DNA of 64,000 nt, taken from Triatoma infestans. Its lineage: Eukaryota > Arthropoda > Insecta > Hemiptera > Reduviidae. Location of the stretch: positions 124,001-188,000 of the forward strand of contig JAAEAF010000661.1 in assembly GCA_011037195.1 (NCBI GenBank). The letters are read 5' to 3'. Below are positions 55,301 to 63,144 of this stretch, one piece after another. The notes beneath the pieces were generated by a model. That model did no database searches. It saw only the letters and a list, made by a program, of their open reading frames with translations, and was not told the DNA's origin. The position numbers and the translations under genes are program-made. Each line of letters starts with the position of its first letter. Position 1 is the first letter of the stretch.

Positions 55301-57755
55301 GTTCACATTCGTGAAAAACATTTTTCGAACTCAGAAGACCTTAAAACGTACGAATTTTCCGGTGAAAATTCAATTTTGAAAATTCTGACACGATCGCAAT
55401 ACTTGCAATTATATTTTTATTGAAAGAACAAAGGGATGTAAAAAATGTAATTGGATCAGGGGTGTCCAACCATTTAAGTTTTCTGGAATAGAATTTTCTT
55501 GGGCCACATTTAAAATGTAGAACTATGGTAGTTGATGAGCAAAGAAAAATGAATAGATAATTTTCGTGATATCCGCTGATAGTTATTCATCATAATATCT
55601 ACCAAATATAGAAAATTTACATATGTAAATGATAAACAGCTTTTTATTTTTTAATATTTTAACTATAAAAGTAAATGAAAAGTAGTGGGCATAAAACTAG
55701 TGAGATGTCAATGAACTTGAGAAACTAATAATATAATAATGATAACTATTTTATGGAAAGAGTTATGAGATTTTCAGTGGGATTTCGAGGAGCTCAACAC
55801 ATATATTGTTCTAATTAGCTCTTAATAGTTTGCTCTTTTCTTGGAAATAGTTGCTTATAAATCCTGCTTATAAACAGGTCCCGGGTTCAAGCCCAATTGT
55901 TCCAATTAGATTTTCTCTTCCTAGAAGCCTCTTACAGCTCTCTGCCCGGTGATGGGATTGTGTATATCGAGAGAACACTGTCTGGAGGCCGGCATTGCAC
56001 TGAGAAGGCTTCGATCTTTGTGGTAGCTATATGGGTCCCTATGGCTTTGGATAGCATAGGACTTGGTTTCCCACAGATAATAAAAAAAGTTAAAATAGGT
56101 GCTGCCAAAAAGCCATGATATGAATTAGGTACGCTTGTAATGCGAATGATATTTGCCTATGGAATGGTAGGATTTCTATATACCAAATTGCATTCTATTT
56201 GATAACTTCCAGATTTTTAGCAGTTAACAAATACACAACATTTATTTTCGTTTACGTTGTTAAAACGTAAATAAAACGAGCGTTGAGCCGAGATATTTTC
56301 AAGTGACAAAAAACACTCGTATATCCGAAGAACTTATATCAGTTTAAAATGGTTTGTATGGCCGCGGATTTCACACTCCTGAATTACACTATCTGCAACT
56401 ATTTATTATTAAATGTTTTATTAAAAGTGCTGCGCTCTATAAGGTAAACTCAAAAAACCGCAATTGTTTGCATTACTTTCTAATAATGAGACAACTGAAA
56501 AAGAAACCTACCTTTATTATATAAAATATTAAGTAAAGAAAGGTTAACAGTACGTTGTTATAAAACATTTATGTTGTCATTAGTGGCGGTTTTTCTTCCT
56601 AAAAGAAATAAACACACAGAGAGCCCAAACAGACAGGGCGTGTGACGCAGGAACTGACGGCAAGAACAGTTTGCCCCAACATTCCTCATTCTTTAATTTG
56701 TTCTATAAGATAAACAGTAAGAAGTCTCTCCTTGGTTGTCTGTTTGCCGCCATCGTCTAACTACCATCTAAAGTTAAATAAGTAATTAGAAAACTGTTTT
56801 TCTAACTGTTCTGTTTTTCTTTCGACCAGTATCTCCTTTTTTTTTATCCGAGGAAAAGTAATCAAAAGTAGGGGAAAACCCAGTAGCTATCTCGTGAAGT
56901 ACCCTTATTTTATTCATAAACGATAATTGATTATTACATTTGTAAATAATGTAAACAAGTTTTATAGTAATACTATTGTTATCGTAATTTTAGTAATAAC
57001 ACTGATAAATGTGTCTTGAAAATATGGTAGTTATGATGTATTATTAACTTTTCTAATATAAAAAACTCTGGTGTGAAATATACGATTTCCTTTCACTACA
57101 ATTAGGTGTACAGAAATCCGTCAGTGTCTTCATCGAGAAAACTGAAAAAAAAAAGCCCTTCACTAATGACGCACTTCCGCGTCAATCAATTTTCTTCCAA
57201 CTCGGAAACTTGGCAACACATTTGTTTCTATTAACTTTATAAATATATATATATATATATATAAATATAAAATATGCCCATATAAAATATTGAAAAGCCA
57301 CTTTTGAATGGCATACTATCACCACGTCGCCTACCCGCTTAACTTTTCCTTCATCAGATATTACTATTTCAGTTATAAAAATTATGAGGATGAAAAAGCC
57401 TGAACAATATTCATAAAAAGTTGAATGTTAAAAGGAAAACATGTGCAAACTCAAACACAAAACCAAACCCAAACAAATTAGTACTTACAATGTACGGTTA
57501 ATGTAGCTTTGGCAGTGATTGCACCAACTAAATTCGAAGCATCACAAATATACACTCCTTCATCTTCCGGTTGTACACGATCTATACGGAGATTTTTATC
57601 ATCGGTCAGTCTGGCTCGTCCGATTGGCATTTTACCATCATCACGGCGCCACAGTATCTTTGGCGTAGGATCACCGCCAACAGCGCATTCCAGTTCAACA
57701 GAAGAATCAGCCACGGCTGTCACATCGCTTGGCTCTTTGGAAAAGAATGGTTTCA
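36916..57755 (-). CDS. robo: Roundabout (Robo1-like) axon-guidance receptor, 3' 16 coding exons
   Basis: Slit receptor on growth-cone membranes; repulsive signalling at the midline. Exons in transcript order: 57755-57489, 54277-54153, 54069-53917, 53822-53621, 47875-47562, 47468-47238, 44086-43861, 43740-43625, 42647-42311, 42187-41958, 41656-41575, 41469-41315, 39776-39615, 39542-39409, 38411-38335, 37040-36916. All introns are GT-AG and phases agree across all joins; the visible part gives 977 codons and a stop. Domains: Ig3, Ig4, Ig5, FN3 x3, one transmembrane helix, then CC0 (DYAEVD), CC1 (PTPYATT), CC2 (LPPPP), a CC3-like Pro-rich exon and a Cys-rich tail. CC2 together with CC3 points to Robo1 rather than Robo2/3. 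The signal peptide, Ig1 and Ig2 are not in the window and should lie to its right, so the Helitron and Jockey-like elements at 58.8-64 kb would be intronic. Confidence 0.95.
37140..38290 (-). repeat. R1 copies in a robo intron
   Basis: A partial copy at 37140-37545 abuts a fuller one at 37545-38290 (CTTAGTAAGAGGAAGTATTG ... GCAATAAGAGAAAGGTGTGT, GAGTGTTTCATACCAG). The 81-codon ORF over it is chance. Confidence 0.65.
38335..38411 (-). CDS. robo: robo exon: 77-bp micro-exon
   Basis: SDEICSHSQDKGVQSTLSC, RSYRAN. Found only by phase and splice-site matching: acceptor TTTCAG, donor ATG|GTAAGT. Its length is not a multiple of three, so skipping it would change the C-terminus. Confidence 0.8.
38500..39350. 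mobile_element. GC-rich unclassified element with an internal direct repeat
   Basis: A sharply GC-richer block in a robo intron. 38560-38690 and 39139-39270 are ~130-bp direct repeats (GACCACATTGTGG ... GATCA, GCGCGCTGGTTGAGCGT, AGTCCTGGGTGGG). They bracket a unique 450-bp centre. A TACTACTGGTG/CACCAGTAGTA-type palindrome occurs near 38510-38545. No coding motif is found. Confidence 0.55.
39409..39542 (-). CDS. robo: robo exon: Ser/His-rich
   Basis: IPRYNNTGQSQSSSHSSSSS, CPYHRCHRTHHNDENASLLY. The frame is set by the phase-0 join upstream and the AA|C join downstream. The longer ORF on this stretch is in a shadow frame. Confidence 0.85.
39615..39776 (-). CDS. robo: robo exon: CC3-like Pro-rich segment
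   Basis: PQVSRRHAAPPPLPPARN, HSSAWVDSNNSVN, HYPPPMQRPPP. Polyproline SH3-type ligands as in CC3, which binds Dock and srGAP in known Robos. Confidence 0.9.
39958..40692 (-). repeat. R1 copy in a robo intron
   Basis: 'cttttactttctctaacattcatt' to CAGTAAGAGAAAGTAGTGTG, AGTGTTTCACACCAGATTT. Confidence 0.7.
40693..41314. other. robo intron, nothing assigned
   Basis: No exon or named repeat. A GC-richer stretch at 40790-41100 may be an unidentified element. Confidence 0.4.
41315..41469 (-). CDS. robo: robo exon: CC2
   Basis: EEVKNLVKTVNGNCPQTKF, NWNEFLPPPPDHPPPHHRA. LPPPP is the EVH1 ligand through which Robo recruits Enabled. Confidence 0.95.
41575..41656 (-). CDS. robo: robo exon: cytoplasmic linker
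   Basis: ELVPLSETKIEEETPQQLNN, SDGAAYY. Donor TACG|GTTGGT is weak but restores phase with the next exon. Confidence 0.85.
41958..42187 (-). CDS. robo: robo exon: CC0 and CC1
   Basis: GDYAEVDTRGL is CC0, an Abl-type tyrosine site. DQPTPYATTTL is CC1, the motif that binds Netrin receptor DCC/Fra in known Robos. Both tyrosines are intact. Confidence 0.97.
42311..42647 (-). CDS. robo: robo exon: FN3-3 end and transmembrane helix
   Basis: VLVKNNTTLTETALNATTS to GPYCPEVRLTTE ends the ectodomain. VWLLVVTAGSALALALSCVV is the single membrane span, and LYLRRRRMDKE is the basic stop-transfer on the cytoplasmic side. Confidence 0.97.
42935..43256. mobile_element. Palindromic (fold-back) element in a robo intron
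   Basis: The left part (GAATAGAAAGCTTGGGCTGC, TTGATTTTAGTGAGAGAGTG ... CAGTGCACTGTAACGTCTCA) is inverted on the right (TGAGACAATTCAGTGCACTG ... CTAAAATCAAGCAGCCCACG, CTTTCTATTC). The arms are roughly 125 bp and diverged. It shows no similarity to the hammerhead-bearing family. Confidence 0.75.
43625..43740 (-). CDS. robo: robo exon: FN3-3, first part
   Basis: VPSAAPTGLSWDVLNSSYV, LLRWSPPPPQHLNGVLLGYK; a canonical FN3 A-C strand pattern. Confidence 0.95.
43861..44086 (-). CDS. robo: robo exon: FN3-2, remainder
   Basis: VLTGDDYLEGVYIRFREL to KIVQTLED, with the FN3 tyrosine corner LRKFTKYEFFLVPF. Confidence 0.95.
44290..44765. repeat. Degenerate R1 fragment
   Basis: It contains 'gaaatttaaagaaaatcgttggaggcattttc' and a 'ttttcttcaaacttgaaattt' block. 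No clear terminus. Confidence 0.5.
44808..44922. mobile_element. Penelope-like fold-back element, copy 5 (internally deleted)
   Basis: It opens with the one-sided extension (GTTGTGGTGGTTGGTTCCGC, AGAGCTGGAAAGCA), then TCAGAGACATTTTCCGTGGT, a tiny loop around TTTCACGTGGCATG, and the opposite arm to AAAATGTCTCTGA. Both hammerhead cores are deleted. The flanking direct repeat is TATTAGTATATAT (13 bp). Confidence 0.7.
45686..46707 (+). repeat. R1 repeat, copy D (full length, no insertion)
   Basis: TCTGGTGTGAAACACTCACA to CTTACTAGGAGTAAGAGAAA, GTAAAAA. About 1.02 kb, the best reference copy: two ~302-bp subrepeats plus a (CA)n tract. The site occupied by the fold-back element in copies A and B reads uninterrupted here (ATAATCAACTATGGTAGCAC). 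Confidence 0.8.
46745..47135 (+). repeat. R1 fragment
   Basis: 'gtttccggtcaattattttttcaaaatcggaatttt' to 'gacactatcacaataccttttatggcagtaagaga'. Diverged 3' half of R1. Confidence 0.55.
47238..47468 (-). CDS. robo: robo exon: end of FN3-1 and start of FN3-2
   Basis: VKDLKPDTRYVFIVRAEN, SYGLSVPS ends FN3-1. After a linker, LMELVPLSSTSVRVTWE begins FN3-2. Confidence 0.95.
47562..47875 (-). CDS. robo: robo exon: end of Ig5 and start of FN3-1
   Basis: LELSDSGLYTCTGVSESGE closes Ig5. RPPGRPRLLNASQSSLTIAW opens FN3-1 (Trp core), with YTLEYYSPDLQTGW. The donor IV|GTTAGT is the least certain end, since GTTGTTAGT offers a second GT three bases earlier. Confidence 0.9.
51755..53055 (+). repeat. R1 repeat copy, expanded by a microsatellite
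   Basis: AATCTGGTGTTAAGCACACA ... CTAACTAGGTGGAAGTGAAA, GTAAAAAT. An (AG)n(CA)n tract at 52289-52353 and extra unique sequence are inside. Confidence 0.6.
52301..52353. repeat. (CA)n microsatellite
   Basis: A CA repeat preceded by (AG)n and interrupted twice by 'cat'. Confidence 0.9.
53621..53822 (-). CDS. robo: robo exon: Ig5, first part
   Basis: VRSVGDVPPPIIEVGPANQ, ATLPCQARGDPPPKVRWSK, NNGTLQID; Cys and Trp of Ig5. It joins the next exon as QIDDLELSDSGLYTC across a 5.7-kb intron. Confidence 0.95.
53917..54069 (-). CDS. robo: robo exon: Ig4, second half
   Basis: VLMFPGNSYGRFAVSQSG, KQDAGFIVCSALSVAGSA; the second Ig4 Cys. Confidence 0.95.
54153..54277 (-). CDS. robo: robo exon: Ig4, first half
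   Basis: SPPVFAVRPLDQTVSLNG, FDCMATGNPPPSVFWTQEG; Cys and Trp of the Ig fold. Donor CAA|GTATGT. Confidence 0.95.
54690..54910 (-). repeat. SINE, tRNA head and body
   Basis: The minus strand reads TGGTAATCCCCTTAGCACG (box-A-like), GTGGGTTCGAGTCCAGC (box B), AGATTTTCTCTTCTTAGGAG, CTCACTGTCATGGACAGTG, CACTGTCCGGCGGCCGGCAG, TGTACTGAGAAGGTTCC, and an A-rich end. This is the most complete copy. Confidence 0.75.
54940..55085 (-). repeat. SINE body copy (diverged)
   Basis: 'agcctctacaagtgattggccggcc' to GTGCATTGAGAAGGTTCCG on the minus strand. It lies directly beside the previous copy in the same orientation. Confidence 0.6.
55180..55440 (+). repeat. R1 fragment
   Basis: 'gtttcgcaaataaaagagattta', then 'ttttcgaactcagaagacc' and 'ttttccggtgaaaattcaattttgaaaattctgacacgatcgcaatactt'. 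Confidence 0.6.
55860..56095 (+). repeat. SINE copy (head remnant, body, tail)
   Basis: CCCGGGTTCAAGCCCAATTG (box B), AGATTTTCTCTTCCTAGAAG, CTCTCTGCCCGGTGATGGGA, ACACTGTCTGGAGGCCGGCA, TTGCACTGAGAAGGCTTCG, then TTGGATAGCATAGGACTTGG and poly(A). Confidence 0.7.
56096..57060. other. robo intron, nothing assigned
   Basis: No exon or clear repeat is seen. Confidence 0.4.
57060..57270 (+). repeat. R1 5'-end fragment and (AT)n microsatellite
   Basis: TCTGGTGTGAAATATACGAT, 'acgcacttccgcgtcaatcaattttcttccaactcgg', then alternating AT at 57241-57262. Confidence 0.6.
57489..57755 (-). CDS. robo: robo exon: Ig3
   Basis: VKPFFSKEPSDVTAVADSS to ATLTVH. Complete Ig domain with Cys at ELECAVGGD and VYICDAS, core Trp at ILWRRDD and the DEGVYIC motif. 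It starts in phase 2, so at least one more coding exon lies upstream. Confidence 0.97.
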
Positions 57756-58419
57756 CTGGAACAGATAAAGATTAACAATGGTGAAATATCTTTTAAAATA
57801 ATGGACAGCAACAATAAAGAAGGAGATAAAAATATAAAATAAAAACGAAGGTAGATTTTCTTAATCATATTTAATTAATCACTGACAGTGTGCCGCAAAG
57901 ATTATTTAATTATTGTTTCATTAAAGTACACATACAGAGATATAGGGTAACTTAGTGGGACCTAGAGGTCGTTTGTCTTAAACCAAATTTTAAGTTTAGA
58001 ATTGTTATAAATAAAAAACAAAAATTAACTAAAATAAAACAGAAATCAAAATGATGTAGAAAGATCAAAACTAGGTTCTTGTTATTTTAACCTACTTATA
58101 TTTTTGTTGTTATATCCATACAAAATAATAAAAGATGCCAGAATGGCACTATACACAATGCAATCGATTTTTGTTATTGCTGATATCATCCACATATTCG
58201 ACAGTAGATTTTTCTTTGTTACAATCACTTTATATACTTATCACAAACACAAATAACCACAAACTTAAAACCTCTCATCTCAAACTTGGCATACATCGCA
58301 ACAGGAACCTCTGTTTGTCATTATACTGCTTGTCTCCGCGTTATACAGGATATATTTGAAAGTAGACAGGTATCTTTATTTCTTGATTAAGTTTTTCCAA
58401 ATCTGTTTGAAAAGTCCCA

Positions 58420-58795
58420 ATAGCGCTAGCTGGCAAATGATGTACTTACATCAAGATAAATGTCCAGTACATAATGCGAGGATATTAAGGCATTATTTAG
58501 ATTGCAGTTACCGGGGCGGGGGGTTGGTACACACAGTCCTATTCAGTGGCCCTCGCGCTCCCCAGACCTGACACAACGCCTGTAGATAGTTAATCTGGAG
58601 CTACAAAAAAAAAAGTTTATGGGTACCTGCACCCTCCCACCTCTGTAGAAGGATTTAAAGAAAATTTCTTTAACCTGTTAATAAATCCAGAATCAGGTTC
58701 TATAAAATGAGTGCAGCCAATGAAAAGTGGACAATAAGAGCGCGTTTGTGGCTTATTTAATGATGGCACCCATTTTGAACAATTCATGTGATTAT
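58420..58795 (+). pseudogene. DDE transposase C-terminal fragment (Tc1/mariner-IS630-like)
   Basis: Through two frameshifts it reads YLHQDKCPVHNARILRHYLD, SPIQWPSRSPDLT and VEGFKENFFNLL. The 'hqDgcp.Hna' Asp and 'WP.RSPDLtp' Asp blocks are those of the second and third catalytic positions in this superfamily. A dead fragment ending just before the Helitron. Confidence 0.65.
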
Positions 58796-59221
58796 GTTTT
58801 TTGTTTTAATCTTTATATATATAAAAATGAATGTGTGTCTGTCTGTACTCGATAGATTCTAAAACCATACATCCAATCGCCGTGAAAATTTGGGAAATTA
58901 TTAGGTATATCCCCAGGAAGGTTTTCGAATTTTTTTTTTTTAAATCAGAGTTCTAGGTGCTCCCGAACAAATATCCCAAAAATATCAAAATAACATTTAA
59001 TTAGTAATATTTGTTAAAAGTGTAACTATGGATAAATTGAAACTTAAATTGTTACTCATGAAATTTAGTCATAGAATTTACTTTTATAGAGCAAATTAAA
59101 CTGTAAAAAATAACATACCCATAATAACAGTTGCAATAAAAATAAAAATACAAATCAAAAATATTATTGATTTCCAGCTGAAGGAAATAATTGGAAATAC
59201 GTTTTATTTAACCCCACAATT

Positions 59222-59385
59222 ATGCCACCAAAGCGAAGTGCCAATGGTCGATCTACAAATCAAGCAAAAAGGAGAAGAGAAGAACGAGCTTCAGAAACAA
59301 GTGAGCAGAGTAAAACTAGGCAAGAAAGAGATCGAGATCACACTGCTCTTGCTCGAGCTTCAGAAACAAGTGAGGCTAGATGCAC
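59222..59385 (+). pseudogene. Helitron ORF N-terminus
   Basis: MPPKRSANGRSTNQAKRRR, followed by Arg/Glu-rich repeats with RASETSEQS and RASETSEA. This is the typical N-terminal segment of insect Helitron RepHel proteins. It then jumps directly to the helicase, so about a thousand residues including Rep are deleted. Confidence 0.7.
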
Positions 59386-60660
59386 CTGGAGGCACTGGCA
59401 AAACTTTTCTTATTTCAATTATTCTGGCAACTATAAGATCACAAAATAATATTGCACTTGCTATTGCATCATCTGGTATTGCAGCAACTCTTTTGGACGG
59501 TGGTCGAACAGCACATTCAGCATTGAAATTGCCATTAAATATGCAGGTAATTGAAACTCCAACATGTAATATTAGCAAATATTCTGGGATGGGAAAAGTA
59601 CTAAGATCATGCCAGCTTATAATATGGGATGAATGCACCATGCACACAAGAAATCATTGGAAGCACTCAATCGCACATTAAAAGATTTGCGAGGAAATGA
59701 GCAGCTCTTTGGTGGTGCACTCATTTTGCTAGCTGGTGATTTTCGACAAACTCTACCAGTTATACCACGTTCAACACCTGCAGATGAATTGAATGCATGT
59801 CTCAAATCATCAGTGTTATGGCGGTATGTGGAGAAAATATCTTTAAAGACCAATATGCGTGTTCAATTACAACAAGATGAATCTTCTGAACGATTTGCAA
59901 AACAATTGTTAGATATTGGGAATGGTAACATGGAAATGGACGAATCCACACACTGTATTACATTACCAGAAAACTTTTGTCACATTGTAAAATCCACTGA
60001 TGAATTGATTGCCAAAGTTTCCTAAATTTATCGCAGAATTATAAAAATTATCAATGGATTAGTGAGCGTGCTATATTGGCAGCCAAAAACATTGATGTGA
60101 ATTTAATAAACTGCACAATTCAAAATGCAATACCTGCTGAAGAAACAACATGTACATCCATAGATACTGTTGTCAATCACGATGACTCAGTTAATTATCC
60201 AATAGAATTTTTACATTCATTGGATCTACCAAGTATACCATCGCATATTTTATCTTTGAAAATTGGTTCCCCAATCATCCTTCTACGAAATATAAATCCA
60301 CCGCGACTATGCAATGGGACTAGGCTATCAGTAAAAAAATTAATGAATAACATAATTGAGGCAACCATTTTAAATGGAAAACACCAAGGGGAACATGTAC
60401 TACTACCACGCATTCCCATGATACCAACGGATACTCCATTTGAATTCAAACGTCTACAGTTTCCTGTACGACTAGCCTTTGCAATGACCATTAACAAAGC
60501 ACAGGGACAATCATTGCATGTGGATTAAATTTGATACATCCATGCTTCTCGCATGGACAACTGTACGTTGGGTGTTCACGAGTTGGAAACCCATCAAATT
60601 TATTTGTTCTTGCACCAGATAGAACACAAAAAATGTTGTATATTTACAAGCCCTACTAAG
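59375..60660 (+). pseudogene. Helitron Pif1-like helicase (frameshifted)
   Basis: Walker A RLDAPGGTGKTFL, Walker B QLIIWDECTM, then after a frameshift GALILLAGDFRQTLPVIPR and LKTNMR. After a stop and break, IGSPIILLRNINPPRLCNGT, FAMTINKAQGQSL and, in another frame, LYVGCSRVGNPSNLFVLAP. The motifs of SF1B Pif1/Helitron helicases are in the right order. At least three frame breaks make it inactive. Confidence 0.9.
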
Positions 60661-60834
60661 ATAAAGTTCACCATCAATCATCATCATTCATTTCATGATG
60701 ATATTTAATAATTACAAAATTATTGTTCAATTGAAATTCGTTTGCAATATTGTTTAATATCACAAGTAAAGAAGCATGTTTATTCTACCATCAACTATGC
60801 GGAACTTTATCTTAGTATTGCTTGACAAATAAAT

Positions 60835-61062
60835 GTGCGGACAGATATGGCGTTTGAGTTCAAACGAATTCAATTCCTAATACACCCTGCGTTCGCTATG
60901 ACTATCAATAAAGCGCAAAGACAATCTTTGCAAGTGTGCGGTTTGAATTTAGAACACGAATGCTTCTCTCATGGGCAATTATCTGTCGCATGCTCCACAG
61001 TCGGTCATCCTTTATGTTTATGCAGGAAACGGACAAACAAATATATGCAGTCCATTCACTAG
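60835..61062 (+). pseudogene. Second copy of the helicase C-terminus
   Basis: FEFKRIQFLIHPAFAMTINK, AQRQSLQVCGLNLEHECFSH, GQLSVACSTVG. Homologous to 60440-60610 but diverged at protein level. It lies next to the genuine 3' end, so it probably belongs to the mobile unit, with the first helicase copy coming from a separate Helitron. Confidence 0.8.
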
Positions 61063-61246
61063 CTACACAATAACAAGAGACTTATAGTTAACAACATTTT
61101 TTCTTTCTTTCCTTTCAGATCACAGCAACGCAAAGTAGGGTATTAATTTGAATGGTTTGTTTTCTTGCTGAATCTATGTTAACTATAATACTTCTATTTA
61201 CTTCCCTAATAATTAAAATCAGCGAAGCGTGACTGGGTTTAGCTAG

Positions 61247-61784
61247 TTGACTATAAACTAAAAAATAATGTGGAACTATAAGAATCGGAAGGCAGAGAAT
61301 TTCTCTATATTGAAAATTGAATATCTCAGCGAATATTCAACGGATTTTTCTCGTTTAATAACATTTTTTTTTTAACAAAAATTTACTTTAAGAATTCGTT
61401 GCGAGAAATCAGCTGACAGCAAATGTAAACAAATTACTTAAAATTTGGCTACATTTTAAGTGTAATTTCTAGTGCTTGAAAGAGTGTAAATTAGTGCTTC
61501 TTATTACAAACTGATGTGTTATTTACATACTTATAAGTGAACAATAATCAACTTTTGAAGTTTATTTTATTAAGAACTAAAATTGAAATGATAAATAACT
61601 AACCTATAAGTGAGTACCTTTTGTGTCATTTTACAAACTATTAAGTGGAAAAAAAAAAAATTTATTTCTTGTAAGATAATTTTATTAATTCTCTTTTTTA
61701 TTTCTATTCGTTATCTAGTCATTATTCTTTATTAGTGATATTTTATTATTTCATTTATTTATTTATATTTAATTTACGTCTCTG
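61247..61784 (+). mobile_element. Probable 5' UTR of a Jockey-like retrotransposon
   Basis: Non-coding sequence between the Helitron end and ORF1. The exact 5' terminus cannot be set, but no other element fits in between. Confidence 0.45.
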
Positions 61785-62815
61785 ATGGTTCTTAATGTTG
61801 AACCATACATCAGCTCCTCAGATGAATCAACCGCTTCTACCACTATTAATTCCTTAAAAAGAAAGCAAAAAACATTCAACATTTCTCCTCCAAAAAATAA
61901 GAAGGGTTCACAAGCCACAATGGCTACTAAGAAAAATAAATCAGCAAGTAACATACAAACAGACAACTTACCCCAGACTGCCATCAACAATTATCAACCT
62001 TCAGGAACCAGCCATCAACTAAACAGTGATCCCTCCTTAAACGAAACAATAACAGCCCCACCAGGAGTCCTAACGTATAATCCTTTTTCACCTATTGCCG
62101 TAACAGATGAAATGGAAACGACAGCTACAGCTTCAGCCCACCACGCGTCCATAAACCACCGCCTATTTACATTAAAAACGTAACTAGGTATGCCGACCTC
62201 TGCAAAGCTCTCTCAGAATTAGTCGGAGCCGACAGCTTTACTTGTAAAGCTCGGATCACTGATCTAATTGTTAATGCCAACACCATAGATAGCTATAGGG
62301 GTATCATACATTATCTAAACGACAAAAGAGCTGAATACCATACATATCAGCTGCAGCAAGATAAAGCTTATCGTGTGGTAATCAGACATCTGCACCATTC
62401 CACACCATCTGAACTTATAAAGCAACAATTAGCAGAACTGGGCCATACTGTACGCAATGTGTCACCAGTAATCCATCCAGTCACCAAGCAGTCTTTACCC
62501 CTATTCTTCGTGGATCTCGAACCTAATGCCAATAATAAACATATCTTTGATATCGAAGTATTATGTTTTACCAAAATTAAAGTAGAAGAACCACACAAGC
62601 AGCGTCTGATCATTCAGTGTAAACGCTGTCAAGAATATGGACATAGCAAGTCCTACTGCCAACATCGACCTCGATGTGTGAAGTGCGCAGGAGAGCATTT
62701 CACACCAGAGTGTACCAAGCAACGCAACACTCCCGCAAATGTGTATTATGTAATGGCGAACATCCCGCCAATTACAAAGGTTGCGCAATATTAGAGAACT
62801 CTCTCTAGCGAGCCA
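61785..62815 (+). pseudogene. Jockey-like ORF1 (nucleic-acid-binding, frameshifted)
   Basis: 61785-62183 gives a Ser/Thr/Lys-rich N-terminus. A frame change near 62155 leads to PPPIYIKNVTRYADLCKAL, TYQLQQDKAYRVVIRHLHHS (the PRE_C2HC-type domain). Three CCHC knuckles follow: CKRCQEYGHSKSYC, CVKCAGEHFTPEC and, after another frame change, CVLCNGEHPANYKGC. This is the arrangement of Jockey-clade ORF1 proteins, which chaperone the element RNA. Confidence 0.85.
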
Positions 62816-62862
62816 AGAGGACACCCCCAGTATATAGCCATCCATCTGCTCAACGCTTCTCA

Positions 62863-63144
62863 TTGTCAAACCCAGGATACTCTGCAGCTAATCAACCTAC
62901 TGACTTCCCGCCACTCAAGAATTCAAGCCAGATACAACACAATAACAATAGATCTACACATTCTCAGGTGGTCGCGGGGCTTGCACCTGCTCAGTCTTCC
63001 GCACAGCCGTCCACATCTGCCTCATCGCCTGATATATCTTCTCTCCTTAACTCCTTTCTTTCAGACTTCAAAACCCTTATCAATCCTCTTATAAGCCTCT
63101 TAACCTTGGTAGTGAATACTCTACTTCCTCGCCTAGCTCCCTAA
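62863..63144 (+). CDS. ORF1 C-terminal tail
   Basis: Ser/Gln/Pro-rich stretch (NPGYSAANQPTDFPPLKNSS), then a hydrophobic end (LINPLISLLTLVVNTLLP). It was probably the C-terminus of ORF1 before the frameshifts near 62740-62800. Its last bases overlap the ORF2 start codon. Confidence 0.6.
   Translation: MSNPGYSAANQPTDFPPLKNSSQIQHNNNRSTHSQVVAGLAPAQSSAQPSTSASSPDISSLLNSFLSDFKTLINPLISLLTLVVNTLLPRLAP

Larger units (their letters stand above)
58810..61246 (+). mobile_element. Helitron relic with both ends
   Basis: The 5' end TCTTTATATATATAAAAATG follows an A (58809). The 3' end is the hairpin AGCGAAGCGT, a spacer and CTAG (61243-61246), followed by T. TC start, CTRR end and A/T insertion are Helitron hallmarks. 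Inside are a basic Helitron-type N-terminus, a Pif1-like helicase and a second copy of the helicase C-terminus, but no HUH replication endonuclease. Non-autonomous now, spread by rolling circle in the past. Confidence 0.85.
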
